Assembly (NCBI GenBank): GCA_022225965.2
Contig: JAKJXP020000107.1
Coordinates: forward strand, 62,001-126,000
DNA from: Diatrype stigma
Lineage: Eukaryota; Ascomycota; Sordariomycetes; Xylariales; Diatrypaceae
Reading direction: 5' to 3'
Length of the DNA stretch: 64,000 nt
The position numbers were made by a program, and so were the translations under genes. The notes under the pieces are model-generated. The model saw only the letters and a list, made by a program, of their open reading frames with translations. It ran no database searches and had not been told where the DNA came from. Below, piece by piece: positions 22,448-33,563 of the stretch. Within the stretch, counting starts at the first letter, position 1. Every line of letters begins with the position of its first letter.

Positions 22448-25400
22448 TCAAGCTTGGTCTGCTGGGTTCCACTTGTTCAAGTATGTGGAGATGACACTGA
22501 GAGGTGTTTAGTTGGATAGTACTTAGAAGAGCAAGTCATCCAAGACTTACTTGGGGGAGTCCTTGGGAGATTCCCTCTCCTCCGAGGAGTCCTCTTTCTT
22601 GATACTCCCTCGGTTTCGACCCTTGGACACGTTGTTAACGTTCCATCCTCGAATCGTCGTAGGCCCACTACGTGGGGGTGGCTCGTTGGCTCTGTAGTCC
22701 TTGATGGCCTCCTTGTGATCGTAATGGGCCAACCGCAATTCCGTGCTGCCATTAGCAGGCCACGGCCGGTTATGTGGGATTGGCGCCGCGGCTATCTTGC
22801 GATACTTTCCGTTGCCGCTGCCGTTCGAAGAACCCGAGCCCCGCTGGCGAGGTGTATGCGCAGGCGGCGAAGGGCTAATCATAGGAGGTATGGGTGGCCC
22901 AGGAGGTCCGGGGACCGGCCCCATCTGAACTGGCACAGTGGCTAGTTGTGCTTGTCCCGGCATGGGAGGGGAGTATATTGGATAACCTCCCATGTGTGGC
23001 GGAGGGGGCTGGCTATGGACCATGCCAGGACCTCCGAGAGGCGGAGGTCCTGGCATGAAAGCTCCTGGATCTGGGATCGAATAGCTGTGGTGGAACGATC
23101 GCGCTGGAGCCGGGGGGTAGAAATTGCCCGAATTGGTGTGGATCATCCCCCGCGAAGAGTCAAAGTCTTGTGGTCGCGAAGGTGGTCGCGGAGGCACTTC
23201 TACTATAGGGGCCTTATCTCGTCTGGATGGTCTAAGAGGGGGCAGCACAGGGCTGCTTTTGGCATGCACCTGGCTTGAAAAGGGATTTCTGGGTGTAGTA
23301 CCCCGGGGCTGTAGGTCCAAGTCTTGAGGGGGCGCTGGTGCAATATTTGCATACGCCGTAGGAGGATTCAAGGCAGTCTGCAAGAAGGCGTTCGGAGGCG
23401 CCGGGGGGTGGGGAGGCATGCCCAAAAGTTGAGGGTCTATCATTGACGAGTCTGCGACGAAATGGGGCTCTGGGGGTTCGGGTGGATGCGAGACGGATTC
23501 AGCTACATCAGCTAGCATCGACAAGTTGAACGTGTCTACCGAGAGTGGCATTGGAGCAACCGGCTCGGTGTTGGTGAACACATCCCGGACTGCGTCATAG
23601 GGACGTGAAGATCGCTGGTTGATGGGCGGAAGTACTGGTCGTTCCACATCCAGATAGGCGGCAGCATGTAGCAGTTGGTTAGCCCGCTCTCGGCGCTCTT
23701 GCTCGACCAGTTCCTCAGATAGGCAGCGACTCTGTTCAATGGTCTCCTGGTTCTCGTCGGTAGCTGCAGCCAGCCTTTCGAGCGCCGAGCGTTCCCGTTC
23801 ACGCATCTCTTCTGTGACGATGTCTTCCGTATCAATGTCTTCCTCTTCGCAGAAACTTCCTAGCATCTTCAACATAGCCCCCTTCCTAGCATCCTGCTCT
23901 AGACTCTGATCCATAAGCTTGACTCTAACACTGCGGGATGAGGGTAAGGTATGGCCATCTGGTGTAACAACTATCACAGGCTTTGTACCATCGACGTGTT
24001 CGCCCGGTGGCTCCGCCTCGTTTATAGAGTCTTGCATGAATAAGCCATACTCGGGGTGGAGGTTGTGTTTCTTGACGACCTCGGGATCCAATTCGTTCTC
24101 GCCGTATTCAAGGCAGTTATAGGTGACGATGGTCTGGTCCACATGCCATGTGCCAGAATTGGGATTATTGAGGAACTTGCCTCTCGTCGCCTTGGTCGCC
24201 TTCCTTGTGGAATCGTTCGCAGAGTCCCGGAACCCAATCTCATCGTCAGTCCATTCGAAGAGGGGTGGGATGATAATCCGATTTTGTGCCTTCGGACCTC
24301 TTCTGGAGACGGTTCGGACACCATAAACATCAGCATCCGACGCTCCGTTAGGAAGACCGGGAACATCTATGGCTACCGTCGCAACCTCGGCGTTCTGCTC
24401 GGGTATGGGGGTTTGCTCGTCTAGAACGACACCAGGAGATTGCGCATTTGATCCTTGCTCAGCGTCCGCTTCTTGTTCCGCTGAAAGCAGGCCTCCAATG
24501 TGCCGTGGTTGAGGAGTTGCTACATCCTCGCCATTTTCGGCCTTCACATTAGCTACCTCGTCACGTGCCGAGCCGTTTCTGTCTTGGCTTGTACCGGTAC
24601 CGAGGGCGGACTTCTTTGCGTCGGGCTGGCTTTCGGGCTGTTCTTCTGCTTTCCGTTTGCCAGTAGCTTTATTCTTGCCTTTACCCTGGACCTTATTGCC
24701 CGTTTTCTTGGAGTCTTCCAACAGGCTGGGGAATGGCACCTCGATGCCATTGCGCATCATTCTATAGGGACCTTGTTGTTGTACAACCTCATCAGGTCGC
24801 TGGACATACGTGTAGTTCTTGTTGGGGGTCTAGGTCAAATTAGATATGTCACCAAGGTAATCATCAATTCATAATATTGGTGCCGACTTACATTGACCGG
24901 GGCGCCTTCGCGACGTAGCCCGGACAGGATGCCTGTACGGTTAAGAGACCCATCGAGAAACTCCTCTGTCTTGTAGTTAAATTGGTTCTAAAAAACGTGA
25001 GTAGTTGAGACGTGAGAAGGGGGTGAGAATAAGCCAACTTACGTGAAATTCGATATGAGTGACCTCCGAGTCCAGTTCGAATGTGTGTTTGGCGGCCCCG
25101 AGATTGACGTCGAGGTCCCGATCTGCCGCGGCCATAGCGGCCTCGAGTCTCTCGTCGAGTTGCTTCTGCAGAATCTGATACTCGGGTACTCCCTGATGGG
25201 CTGTAGGATTCTCCAGCATAGACTTGATGGTCGCCTCGGCAACCTCCTCAAGGGCCGGCTTGACGGCCTTAGTAACCTCTACATAGAGGGCGGCGAGCTC
25301 TTGCTGCCGTTCATAAGCGGCTTGGACACGAGGATCTGCGTAGGCCTTGGCCTTTCGACCGCGACCTCTAGTTCCCTTTTTGGGCGGTGCAGGCTTCTTC

Positions 25401-25495
25401 GCCTTCTTATTCGCACCTTTACCGACGGCCTTTCTGCCTTTTCCCTTCGCTGGACTAGGTGCCGGCGTAGGGACGGCTTGAGAAGCGGCATCCAT
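22448..25495 (-). CDS. Basic, disordered, probably nuclear protein, unknown function
   Basis: A four-exon model: 25043-25495, 24892-24987, 22551-24829 and 22448-22496, with introns of 55, 62 and 54 bp, phases 0, 0 and 2. The product is 958 residues. Residues 1-50 are Lys/Pro/Ala-rich with nuclear-signal-like KGANKKAKK and an AT-hook-like RGRGRKAKAY. Residues 55-150 form a helical, probably coiled region (AAYERQQELAALYVEVTKAV). Exon 2 gives the ordered NQFNYKTEEFLDGSLNR, and exon 3 opens with TPNKNYTYVQRPDEVV. A Glu/Arg-rich helix lies near the middle (SALERLAAATDENQETIEQ). The rest is Pro-rich. If exon 3 is not spliced, a TAA overlapping the donor ends the protein at 943 residues. Splicing instead adds a tail with VISTYLNKWNPADQA, which looks protein-like. 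The composition suggests a chromatin-associated protein, but I do not recognise the family. Confidence 0.8.
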
Positions 25496-27988
25496 GGTGG
25501 CGGTTGTGGTTCATGTACTAGGTATGGTTTGGGGTATGATGGATGGGAGAGAAGATGTAAGTAGTAAAGGGTGGAAAAGATTAGATGCAGGTTTGGATGC
25601 TGCAGGCTACGTTGGATGCAAGACTGCAATGCTTGGATCAGAATGCTGGATTACCAAACCGCACAAAAAGAAGGGTGTATGATATGATACTGGAAAGGAA
25701 TATGAAGAATACGACCTATTTCCGAGTAGCGGGTGACGTGCAGGTGGAAGAGCGTGGTCGCTAACTTTTGAAGGTGAAAAAGGCTTTGACTTTGGTTGGA
25801 GTGTCAAAAGGTGTAGGTGTGAATGTGAGTGAGTGCGATGTATGTAGGTATGTACCTAGTAGCCACTGCATGTAGGTACAGCGCAGTACTTGCAGTGGTG
25901 GTAGTGGGTAGGCAGGTAGTGTAAGTATCATTAGAGGTCCCAAATGATTGGTATTGGTATTGGTACTGGCATTGGTATTGGTGTCGGAACCGTGGGAGCA
26001 GCCGAGAAAAGAGAGAACCCGAATACCTAAGGGACCGGGAAGATGATGAGTTTGGCTGCAGCTGACGGACAGCTCGGAAGGTCGCTAGAAGAATAATACA
26101 AAGTCTGACTCTGGTTCCCTACCTACATGTGTAGGTATGATCCCCGACGTTGTCAGCGACCTGGAGATCCAGCAAAGAACACTATGTATCCTAGGTGCCT
26201 AGGCAGGTATAGAGACAGATTTGACAAGATCTGGTTTTCATCGAGCCAGGCCAAGATGTACGTACAATACAAGCAACCAGCCAGTCAAAAGCGATTATAC
26301 GTTCCAAGGTTGGTTACCTACCAAACTACCAGACAGCCAGACAGCCAGAGGCCCAGAGTCCATCGTCCAATACGGAAGCCCCAGGCGATTCAATGGTGCT
26401 AACTAACGGTGCTAATGGCGCTGATGGTGCTGATGGTGCACTTCCACATCGAGTCAAAGCTCGCTGTTAGGCCGTCTCCAGCGCTCTGGTTGGTCCGGAG
26501 CTTAAGTTTTGCCGACGGGGCCTCGAACATCCCATGAAATCGGCCATCCACGATGGATCCGTTTGGACCAACGTGCATCCATCCGCCCTCCTCCCTACCT
26601 AACCTAGGTACATATGCAAGGCATTGAATCGTTCAAGCACGCTGCTTTTCTCTCTCCCGCTCACCCGCTTGCTCGCTCGCTCTCTCTTCATTGGACTGCA
26701 CTATGGTTGGAACCTAACTACAGGTTCTCCAACTCAAAGTATCGCGGTGCTTATGCTTGGTGAGTGACTGTTGGCTCAGCTAGGTATATACAACGCAGTA
26801 AGCGCTGATTGCTTGTAGCAATGGACTACATCGGCCCCTTCAATATAGGGGCGGTCTCTCTAGTTCTTATGAGTTATTGTATACTTATATGGTCCTCTAA
26901 TACGTGTTGATTCCTGCCACCTACGCTAAGAGGCAAATTGGGTTTAACTTTCTGTTTGTCTTCACTGCTTAAGTTCAGATCCGGCTGCGGTAAATCAACA
27001 GCACGATCAATTATGCCTTACTTCTAGAGGATAGGATATACACAGAGATCACCTAGAGATCAAGCACGCCGAACTAATTTACTATGAGTAGGGGTGATGC
27101 CACGTGAGCAGTGTGTATATACTACAATGTGTATATACTATATATACACGCATGCGTAGTCGAGAGTGCTAGCACCTCCGTACTTAAGTAGACAGCTAGA
27201 TATTTATACGGTCTATAAGCAGACATAGAACAAACATGAGGTTTCCAGTGCCAACGTGGGATCGGTGTAACCTCGATGACTCTCCTACATATGTGACTAC
27301 CTACTAGACAAAGCATACCTAGGTATGGTACTGTACATGTAAACAAGGTTGTTTCTGTTTGTACAGCAGCAGTGACACCCTCCCGAGCCTGATAGTTACT
27401 TAACCTGGTGGTATGCGCCAATCCCACGCTGCCACTACCGCGCTGAAATTCCTGCTGCGTCTAACTACAGGGGTCGCTTGGGTCCTGGCCCCTGGGAATC
27501 TGGGATGGCCCCCGGTCTAACTGGAGCCTTCTTAGACCACTTCCGGATTGAGTCAAGCCTGCATCTTCCCGAACAGCCCGCCCTGCAGCCGAAAAGGTGG
27601 GGGTCGGCGGGAGCCCCTCGAGCCACAAATCTACCAATGCCACAAGTGACAACAACAGTGACAACAGGGCACTGAGCCTTATGTAGGTACGACCTAGTCT
27701 AACTAGCAGCCTACAGCCTAAGTTACATACATACCTAGCCTGCCTACCTCATACATACGTGCATAGCTGGTACTTGCATACCGATCCACGACATCCCGCA
27801 TTGCATCGTAACCTCAACCTCACCCGGCAGAGCTTCCCAGCGTCGCGTATTGTCTCGGAACGCCTTCCGATTGAATCACAGAACACTCTCGCGCCGCGAA
27901 TATTTATCACCCTTCTCAGCATGTGCCGGTAGCGCAACCTCAATCGTAGCTGGCGACGACGAAGACGACGACGACGACAACGGCAACA
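25496..27988. other. Intergenic region between divergent genes, repeat-rich
   Basis: This 2.5 kb region should hold the promoters of the 958-residue gene and BMT5. It has a GGTATT/GGTACT hexamer repeat at about 25950-25982, TAGGTA tracts at 25845-25915 and 27680-27760, a GGTGCT-type repeat near 26395-26440 and a duplicated GTGTATATACTA near 27112-27140. No gene was recognised. Confidence 0.5.
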
Positions 27989-28129
27989 ATGGGGAAGCGC
28001 CGCAGACTCGCACAGAGCGCCCAGCCGCCACCACCGCCTCGAAAACGCGCGAAGCAGTCCGGCGGCAGCAACAGCGCCGCGGCGGGAGGCAAGGCAAAGA
28101 CCGACAGCGCCACGCCGAAGAAAGGCGCG

Positions 28130-28166
<37 letters not shown>

Positions 28167-28966
28167 AGGCACAGCATGCGGAACCGACCATCCCGTTCTC
28201 CCCCGAGGACAAGATCCTGCTGGTCGGCGACGGGGACCTCAGCTTCGCCGCGTCCCTGGTCGAGCACCACTACTGCGCCGACGTGACGGCCACGGTGCTG
28301 GAGAAGAGCGCCGAGGAGCTGGCGGAGAAGTACCCGCAGGCGGCGGAGAACATCGCGAAGATCGAGGCCGAGGGCAGCCGGGTGCTGTTCCACGTCGACG
28401 CGACGACCATGCGGCCGTTCCAGACCGGCAAAGCAGGGAGGGGCAAGGGCAAGGATGCAAGCGACGGCGCCGGCGTCGGCGTCATGGACCGGATCATCTT
28501 CAACTTCCCGCACGTGGGCGGGAAGAGCACGGACGTGAACCGGCAGGTGCGGTACAACCAGGAGCTGCTGGTGTCGTTCTTCCGGCGGGCGGTGCCGTCG
28601 CTCGCGCCGGGCGGCGCCATCGTCGTGACGCTGTTCGAGGGCGAGCCGTACACGCTCTGGAACGTGCGCGACCTGGCGCGCCACGGCGGCCAGCTGCGCG
28701 TCGAGCGCAGCTTCCGCTTCCAGGCCGCCGCGTACCCGGGCTACCGCCACGCCCGCACGCTCGGCGTCGTGCGGAGCCGCCGGACCGGCGAGGCCGCCGA
28801 GGGCGCCTGGAAGGGCGAGGAGCGCGCCGCGCGGAGCTACGTCTTCGTCCGCAAGGATGACGATGGTGGCGATGGTGGTAGTGTGCGCAAGCTACCCGCG
28901 GCTCCTCCGAAAGGAAAGAAGAAGAGGCCTAGAGCGGAAGATAGCGACTCGTCGGGTGATGACTAA
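27989..28966 (+). CDS. BMT5: 25S rRNA (uridine-N3)-methyltransferase, Bmt5-like
   Basis: Bmt5 (DUF2431 family) methylates N3 of a uridine in 25S rRNA in the nucleolus using S-adenosylmethionine. This single-exon frame gives 325 residues. The N terminus is a basic, nucleolar-type region (KRRRLAQ, PRKRAKQ). It is followed by an Ala-Gln dipeptide run (about residues 48-61) encoded by repeats of a GGCACA-like hexamer. The methyltransferase core begins at residue about 73: KILLVGDGDLSFAASL (SAM motif I), then ATVLEKSAEELAEKYP, the acidic VDATTM, the family signature IIFNFPHVGGKSTDVNRQVR, NQELLVSFF and GGAIVVTLFEGEPYTLW. The C-terminal tail is acidic and lysine-rich. Codon third positions are almost all G or C. 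The only in-frame ATG before the core is the one used. Confidence 0.94.
28130..28172 (+). repeat. In-frame hexamer repeat encoding Ala-Gln
   Basis: About seven tandem copies of a GCACAG-type hexamer inside the BMT5 coding region, in the linker ahead of the methyltransferase core. Because the unit is a multiple of three, length changes keep the frame. Confidence 0.8.
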
Positions 28967-29930
28967 TGACATATGCGCCTTGTTCACATGAATAGGCCTA
29001 TCTAGCTGGTGGAATCACGACTATATTTAGGGGAATATTTAACACATCAGTTACCGCAAAAGTTCCCGGAACATGTCAAACCGCAAATTAGAACACAATT
29101 ACTTTCCAGTCGAGATCAAGGCATATCGGAATTCTAATGATCTAAATAGAGCAGAGTGCAGTGTATGGCCGATTGCGGTGATTAATAGAGAACTCTGCTA
29201 AGGCGGTTACGCATAACAAGATGATATAAAACGTGTAGTAAAGATATTATACGGAAAGCAGCATGTCGTACGAGCGTCTATCTAGGAACTATAAGGGAAC
29301 CTGTTAAAGCTGTATACATAGGTAAGAAAGAGATAGATGCTCTCTGATTAATATCTACTGTTCCGGTAGGGCATAGTCTAGGTAGCGTTTTACTCGGTTA
29401 CATTACGAGTAGTAATGAGTATATATACTGAAACATTAACCCCTTAATACCCCCGGAAGTTAACCCTAACCTTAAAGTACCACTTTCACATAACTGACCC
29501 TGACCCAAACCGCATTATGTGCCTTACGCTAATAAACAAAGTAAGAATAATGGCAATATGAGAAATACGATAAGTATATAGCACCCCTGTAGTAAGTCCG
29601 CCACATAGCCGTAAGGTGAGTTATGGCTTTACTAATAGACCTGAACTTGTAATAGCTTCTTTATTTTGACGCCGGTTTTTTATCTCGCTGTTTTATACGT
29701 AGCCACCCCTGAAACACAGCCTCACCCAACTGTTGCGAGCTTGAAGCAGTTGCAGATTCTGTACTTGGGAGGCTGTGACCGAGTCGCCGAATCGAATGCT
29801 CTGCCGAAGTATCAGGTACTATCTGCCGTTGGCTGGTATCGGGGACAAACGGAGACCCGCAGGGCAGAATCGCATACAATTAGGACCTAGCTGGCCCAGA
29901 TAGATAATTTCCAAACTATGGCGCTTCCAC
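28967..29930. other. AT-rich gene-free stretch at the left edge of the accessory island
   Basis: Composition changes sharply after BMT5. Bases 29000-29650 are AT-rich with frequent TA steps and stop codons in all frames, as in decayed or RIP-mutated repeat DNA. No terminal repeats or transposase fragment could be recognised. Bases 29661-29825 may hold an extra last exon of the adjacent STAND gene (see that entry). Confidence 0.45.
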
Positions 29931-32900
29931 CTACCTCAATTTTGGCCACAGATTCTGCCTTCTGCCTTTCACTCTGTATCCATGACTCTCCTGACGGCTG
30001 GCTATAACATTTTTAGGTTGAAAGTCGCCTATGTCCTTGTCGGTAAAATCAGTACTACTCGGGCCTGGAATGATCTGTTGCGACAGCCGAAGCCTTTTGG
30101 GAACGCGGTTAACCTCGACACCGCGGTGATGCTTCCTTTTGTGTGTCTGCAAAGACCTGGAGCTAGGAAACCCTACATCGTTGTAGGCACAGCCCTCTTC
30201 GTAACAGCGCAATGGCTGCTCATGATGCACTTTATGGGCTTCTAACTGACTCTTAGTCGGAAACCCGAGTGTGGCGTTATCGCATCCATAGTAGCTACAA
30301 ACGAAGACTGTTGGCCCGAAGACCTCTTTGAATGTAATGAGCTCTGGCTGCGATAAGCCAGTAACATGAGTTCTCCCCATTAGAGATCTGACAAGATCCT
30401 GATATCGCGCCATAGCTTGAGCTAGTGGCTGAGGGTTGGCTGCATCATGGTTTGTGCCTTGAGAAGTGTCAGCGATTGAAGATTCAAGATACGAATATAA
30501 TCACATAAAATCTTGAACCTTACTGTGATCCAGTTCGTCCCGTGTTTGTCGTATCACACTATAAATCATCCAAGCTTCTTCCATTGATCCTAACTTTAGT
30601 AACCGCCGATCACGTTCGTCAGCTATGTCAATGTTCTCGGGCTGCCTTTCCGAGCCGTGAATTTTGCGCAGCCTTTCACAAAGCTCGCTGACTTGCTTCA
30701 CAAGGGCAGCTGAGTCCCTTCCATCTAGACAGTCCAGCAAATGATTCGCCCAATGGTTGAACGCATATGGCAGAGCTCCATATAGACCCTGTGCGACTCC
30801 TATAATATCATCGGGGCTTGAAATCGAGCCATTGATGAGATCTAAAGATTGGTTTATCTGACTGAGGCAAGAAAATGCTATGCCTACTTCAGATGCCGAG
30901 GCCTGTATGAATGGGCCGCTGGTAGGATCCAAGAGAAACCTTGATAAATGTCAGTTTTCAACTTTTCACCAAGGGTAGGGGAGGGGGGCTGAGACTCACT
31001 GTGGTACTGTTGAATGTACGAATACTAGTGATCCTTCTGGTCCGTCTTCTAGAAGTGGTTTGCAGATATCAGTGGCGTTCAGGAACGGAAGATCATCCTG
31101 GCACATCTTGTGGCAACCTGGATGAATTGCCATTCCGATCCGCACATGCTGTTTATGCACTGGTTTCCGTCCTTTATGATACATGACCCACGAAAAGATA
31201 CGCTGTATCTTCGACTGAATACCGACTGAAGATCCGCTGAGAATATTGTCTAGAATCTTCTTGTACCTGTCGTTACGTTAAATATCATTTCTGGGAATAT
31301 CAGGGGCTTAAATACATACGCTTTAGCTAGATCTGTGGGGAGGCTGTCGATCTCTCGCTTGAGCTCGCCCGCACTTGATGCGTTCCGCAATATTTCAAAG
31401 ATCAAGTGTACCCAGAGAAACATCCCTAGAGTCGTGATTAGCGAGGAGCCTCCTCATCTGTCAACTGCATCTTACCATCTGCTTTGTCTAAGATTTCGTT
31501 CTGGAGAGATTGGATAGTAGCAGGCTTGAGAGCACCATCATACAAACCATTGATTTCATGTAGCCCGCTTTCAATAATCATAGCGAGATCTTTGCGTATG
31601 TGGCCCATCTCTTCTCCCAAAGGTAGGCGTGGGGACTTCGATAGCTGCGCCCCGATGCTAGGTATATCTTGACTGACTATCATGACCTTGCATGTCGAGG
31701 CCCGATCCTTAGTCAACCGTACTAAGTCCTTGATAAGACGCTGATGCTCAGATGGAATCTCATCGATGCCGTCCACAACGAGACAGACGTCGTTGAGATG
31801 TCGCAGAAAGATTGGCAGTATTTCCTTTAGTGTATTGGCTGAGGGTTGTTTCCCCTTAGCCACATATTCATCATACAGGTAAGGTACCAGGCTCGGAGAT
31901 ATTCTGATCAACTGGGCACAGAAAGACCTCCAAATGGAGACGGATGCGCTGGAACTTGGCGTATGATAATGGCAAAAGAAGAAGCAGACATGACGGGGGA
32001 AATTGCGTAGGTAGTATATGATCTGAGAGCTCAGAACCGATTTGCCTGGGTATACATAGGTTAGCAACGCAAAGTGACCTGTACAAGGAGACAGGGGTTA
32101 TGGTACCGGAACCAGGCTTCCCATGTAACCACAGTACTGCATTGTCACGACCACGTCGAAGCCACAATCGGAATTTCTGATGGTTAGTGATCCAAGAAGA
32201 TGTACCCTCGAAGCAACGACTTCTTAACCATTCAAGCCTCATCTCTTGGTCCACGTCACCAGCGTCAAGCCACCTAAGGACATCACTGAGTTGCCTTTCC
32301 TGCCATTGTTTCTCCCGTTCAATGGATGCTGCAGCATCCTTCTCCCTCCACTCGATAGCCGCGGATATGTCCAAGGCGACTGCCTCCCGATCTATTAGAT
32401 CACTGTTGCGCGCTATTCTCTCAAGAAGACTTTCGATGTCAGAGCTGAACCGAACCCATAGGCATGAAAAGAATATCTTCCAATCTGTAGTCGCGGTCAG
32501 AAAAGGTCTTCGCTTTTGGCTAGCTTGGCGTACCTGGCTTCCGAATCAACGAATATGCTTTTGTGTGAAATTCCACGATATCCGCGAATAGAAACGCGAG
32601 CAACTGTTGAAACTGGGTGTCTTTCGGGAACACGCCCGCAAAGCGCGAGAAACGTGGCATGTTGCCACCAATCTTTCCGTACGCCATTAACACCCTGTCG
32701 AGAGAATGAGCAGAATCTTGGACTGCCTGTATGAGTTTTAGCTCATAAGAACAACCGTGCTAAGACTCATACTTGTATGAACCGGAGTAACCCTCGCGGT
32801 AATTATATAGAGAACATCACTCACTAGTAACACGAATTTGATGGGTGCCTAAGTGAATGAGTTTTAGTATCTATCATGTATATATCCTGGGGGAGTCATC

Positions 32901-33164
32901 AGAACACCGTACCCAGATCCATGGGAGATATGGCGTCCCGTTGCAAGCCACCTCCAGTGCCTTTGAGTAATGCTGGATGCCATCCAAGAATGGGACCAAA
33001 CGATCAAAATTACGCAATTTCTGTCGCGCAGCAAGTTGAGCTTCTAATTCTCGGATAGCACTTTCCACATCTTCCAGTCGAGTCGATTGGATTCGATTCG
33101 CCTCCTCTGCTGATATTTGGTTGCGAAAACGATCGCAAGCTCTCTGTATGTCCCTTTGTGCCAT
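29931..33164 (-). CDS. NLR-like STAND protein: DUF7708-NACHT-C2H2
   Basis: A nine-exon gene: 32913-33164, 32825-32848, 32534-32726, 32107-32484, 31476-32045, 31320-31425, 31000-31266, 30524-30939 and 29931-30457. All eight introns are 49-98 bp with GT-AG ends and matching phases. The product is 910 residues. The start is the ATG at 33162-33164. Residues 1-250 match the DUF7708 domain placed ahead of NACHT in fungal STAND proteins (RNFDRLVPFLDGIQHYSKAL, NGTPYLPWIW, then DLIDREAVALDISAA). The NTPase has Walker A GKPGSGKS (278-285, its codons split by an intron) and Walker B-like CLVVDGIDE (D374). The winged and helical part follows (ADGMFLWVHLIFEIL, DSLPTDLAKAY, VFVHSTVPQFLLD). Two C2H2 fingers occupy 789-846. 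No ankyrin, WD or TPR repeats are seen. Such proteins are thought to act as intracellular sensors in self/non-self recognition. An in-phase extra exon (29661-29825, about 55 codons) is possible. Confidence 0.85.
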
Positions 33165-33563
33165 CACGAGAGATCCGATGATTGTGGTGAAAGTTCTGAT
33201 AATGGCAAAGTATATCTAGTTAGTGCTTTGACGCCTCCGTATCTTCGCGTATTTATTTAGAGTCTCTTTACTTAGCTCAGCTGATGTTATTGGAAGCCAA
33301 GGATTATGACCTGCATGACGACTAATGGGGCAGTGCTTGCATGATGGATGCCTAAGAAGGCCGACAAGCCACCCAACGAGGCATACAATTCCAAAGAAGG
33401 CATCTAGTGCTTACGGCTCAAAGTTTCAAGGTCTCCGTGCATTGCGACATTGAGGCTTGTACGATTTGAACGGAACACTTCATAGTCCTATGCGTTACCA
33501 GAATTGATCATTATCGTTTGTAATCTAGGAAGTTATATTCATGGGTGTATCTTGTCCACCGTC
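33165..33563. promoter_or_regulatory. Shared divergent promoter region of the STAND and SNF2 genes
   Basis: The start codons of the two divergent genes are separated by 399 bp, which must hold both promoters and leaders. I see no clear TATA box or named operator. The tight head-to-head spacing suggests possible co-regulation, which is inference only. Confidence 0.5.

Noticed and set aside
27749..28860. Long frames on both strands overlapping BMT5
   Set aside because: Shadows of the G/C-rich coding sequence; only the 27989-28966 frame carries methyltransferase motifs.
29450..29480. TTAGGG-like telomeric motif on the minus strand
   Set aside because: Fewer than two full units are present, so it cannot be called an interstitial telomere.
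28967..29660. AT-rich block as a defined retrotransposon
   Set aside because: No terminal repeats, target-site duplication or reverse transcriptase fragment could be recognised, so it is listed only as AT-rich spacer.
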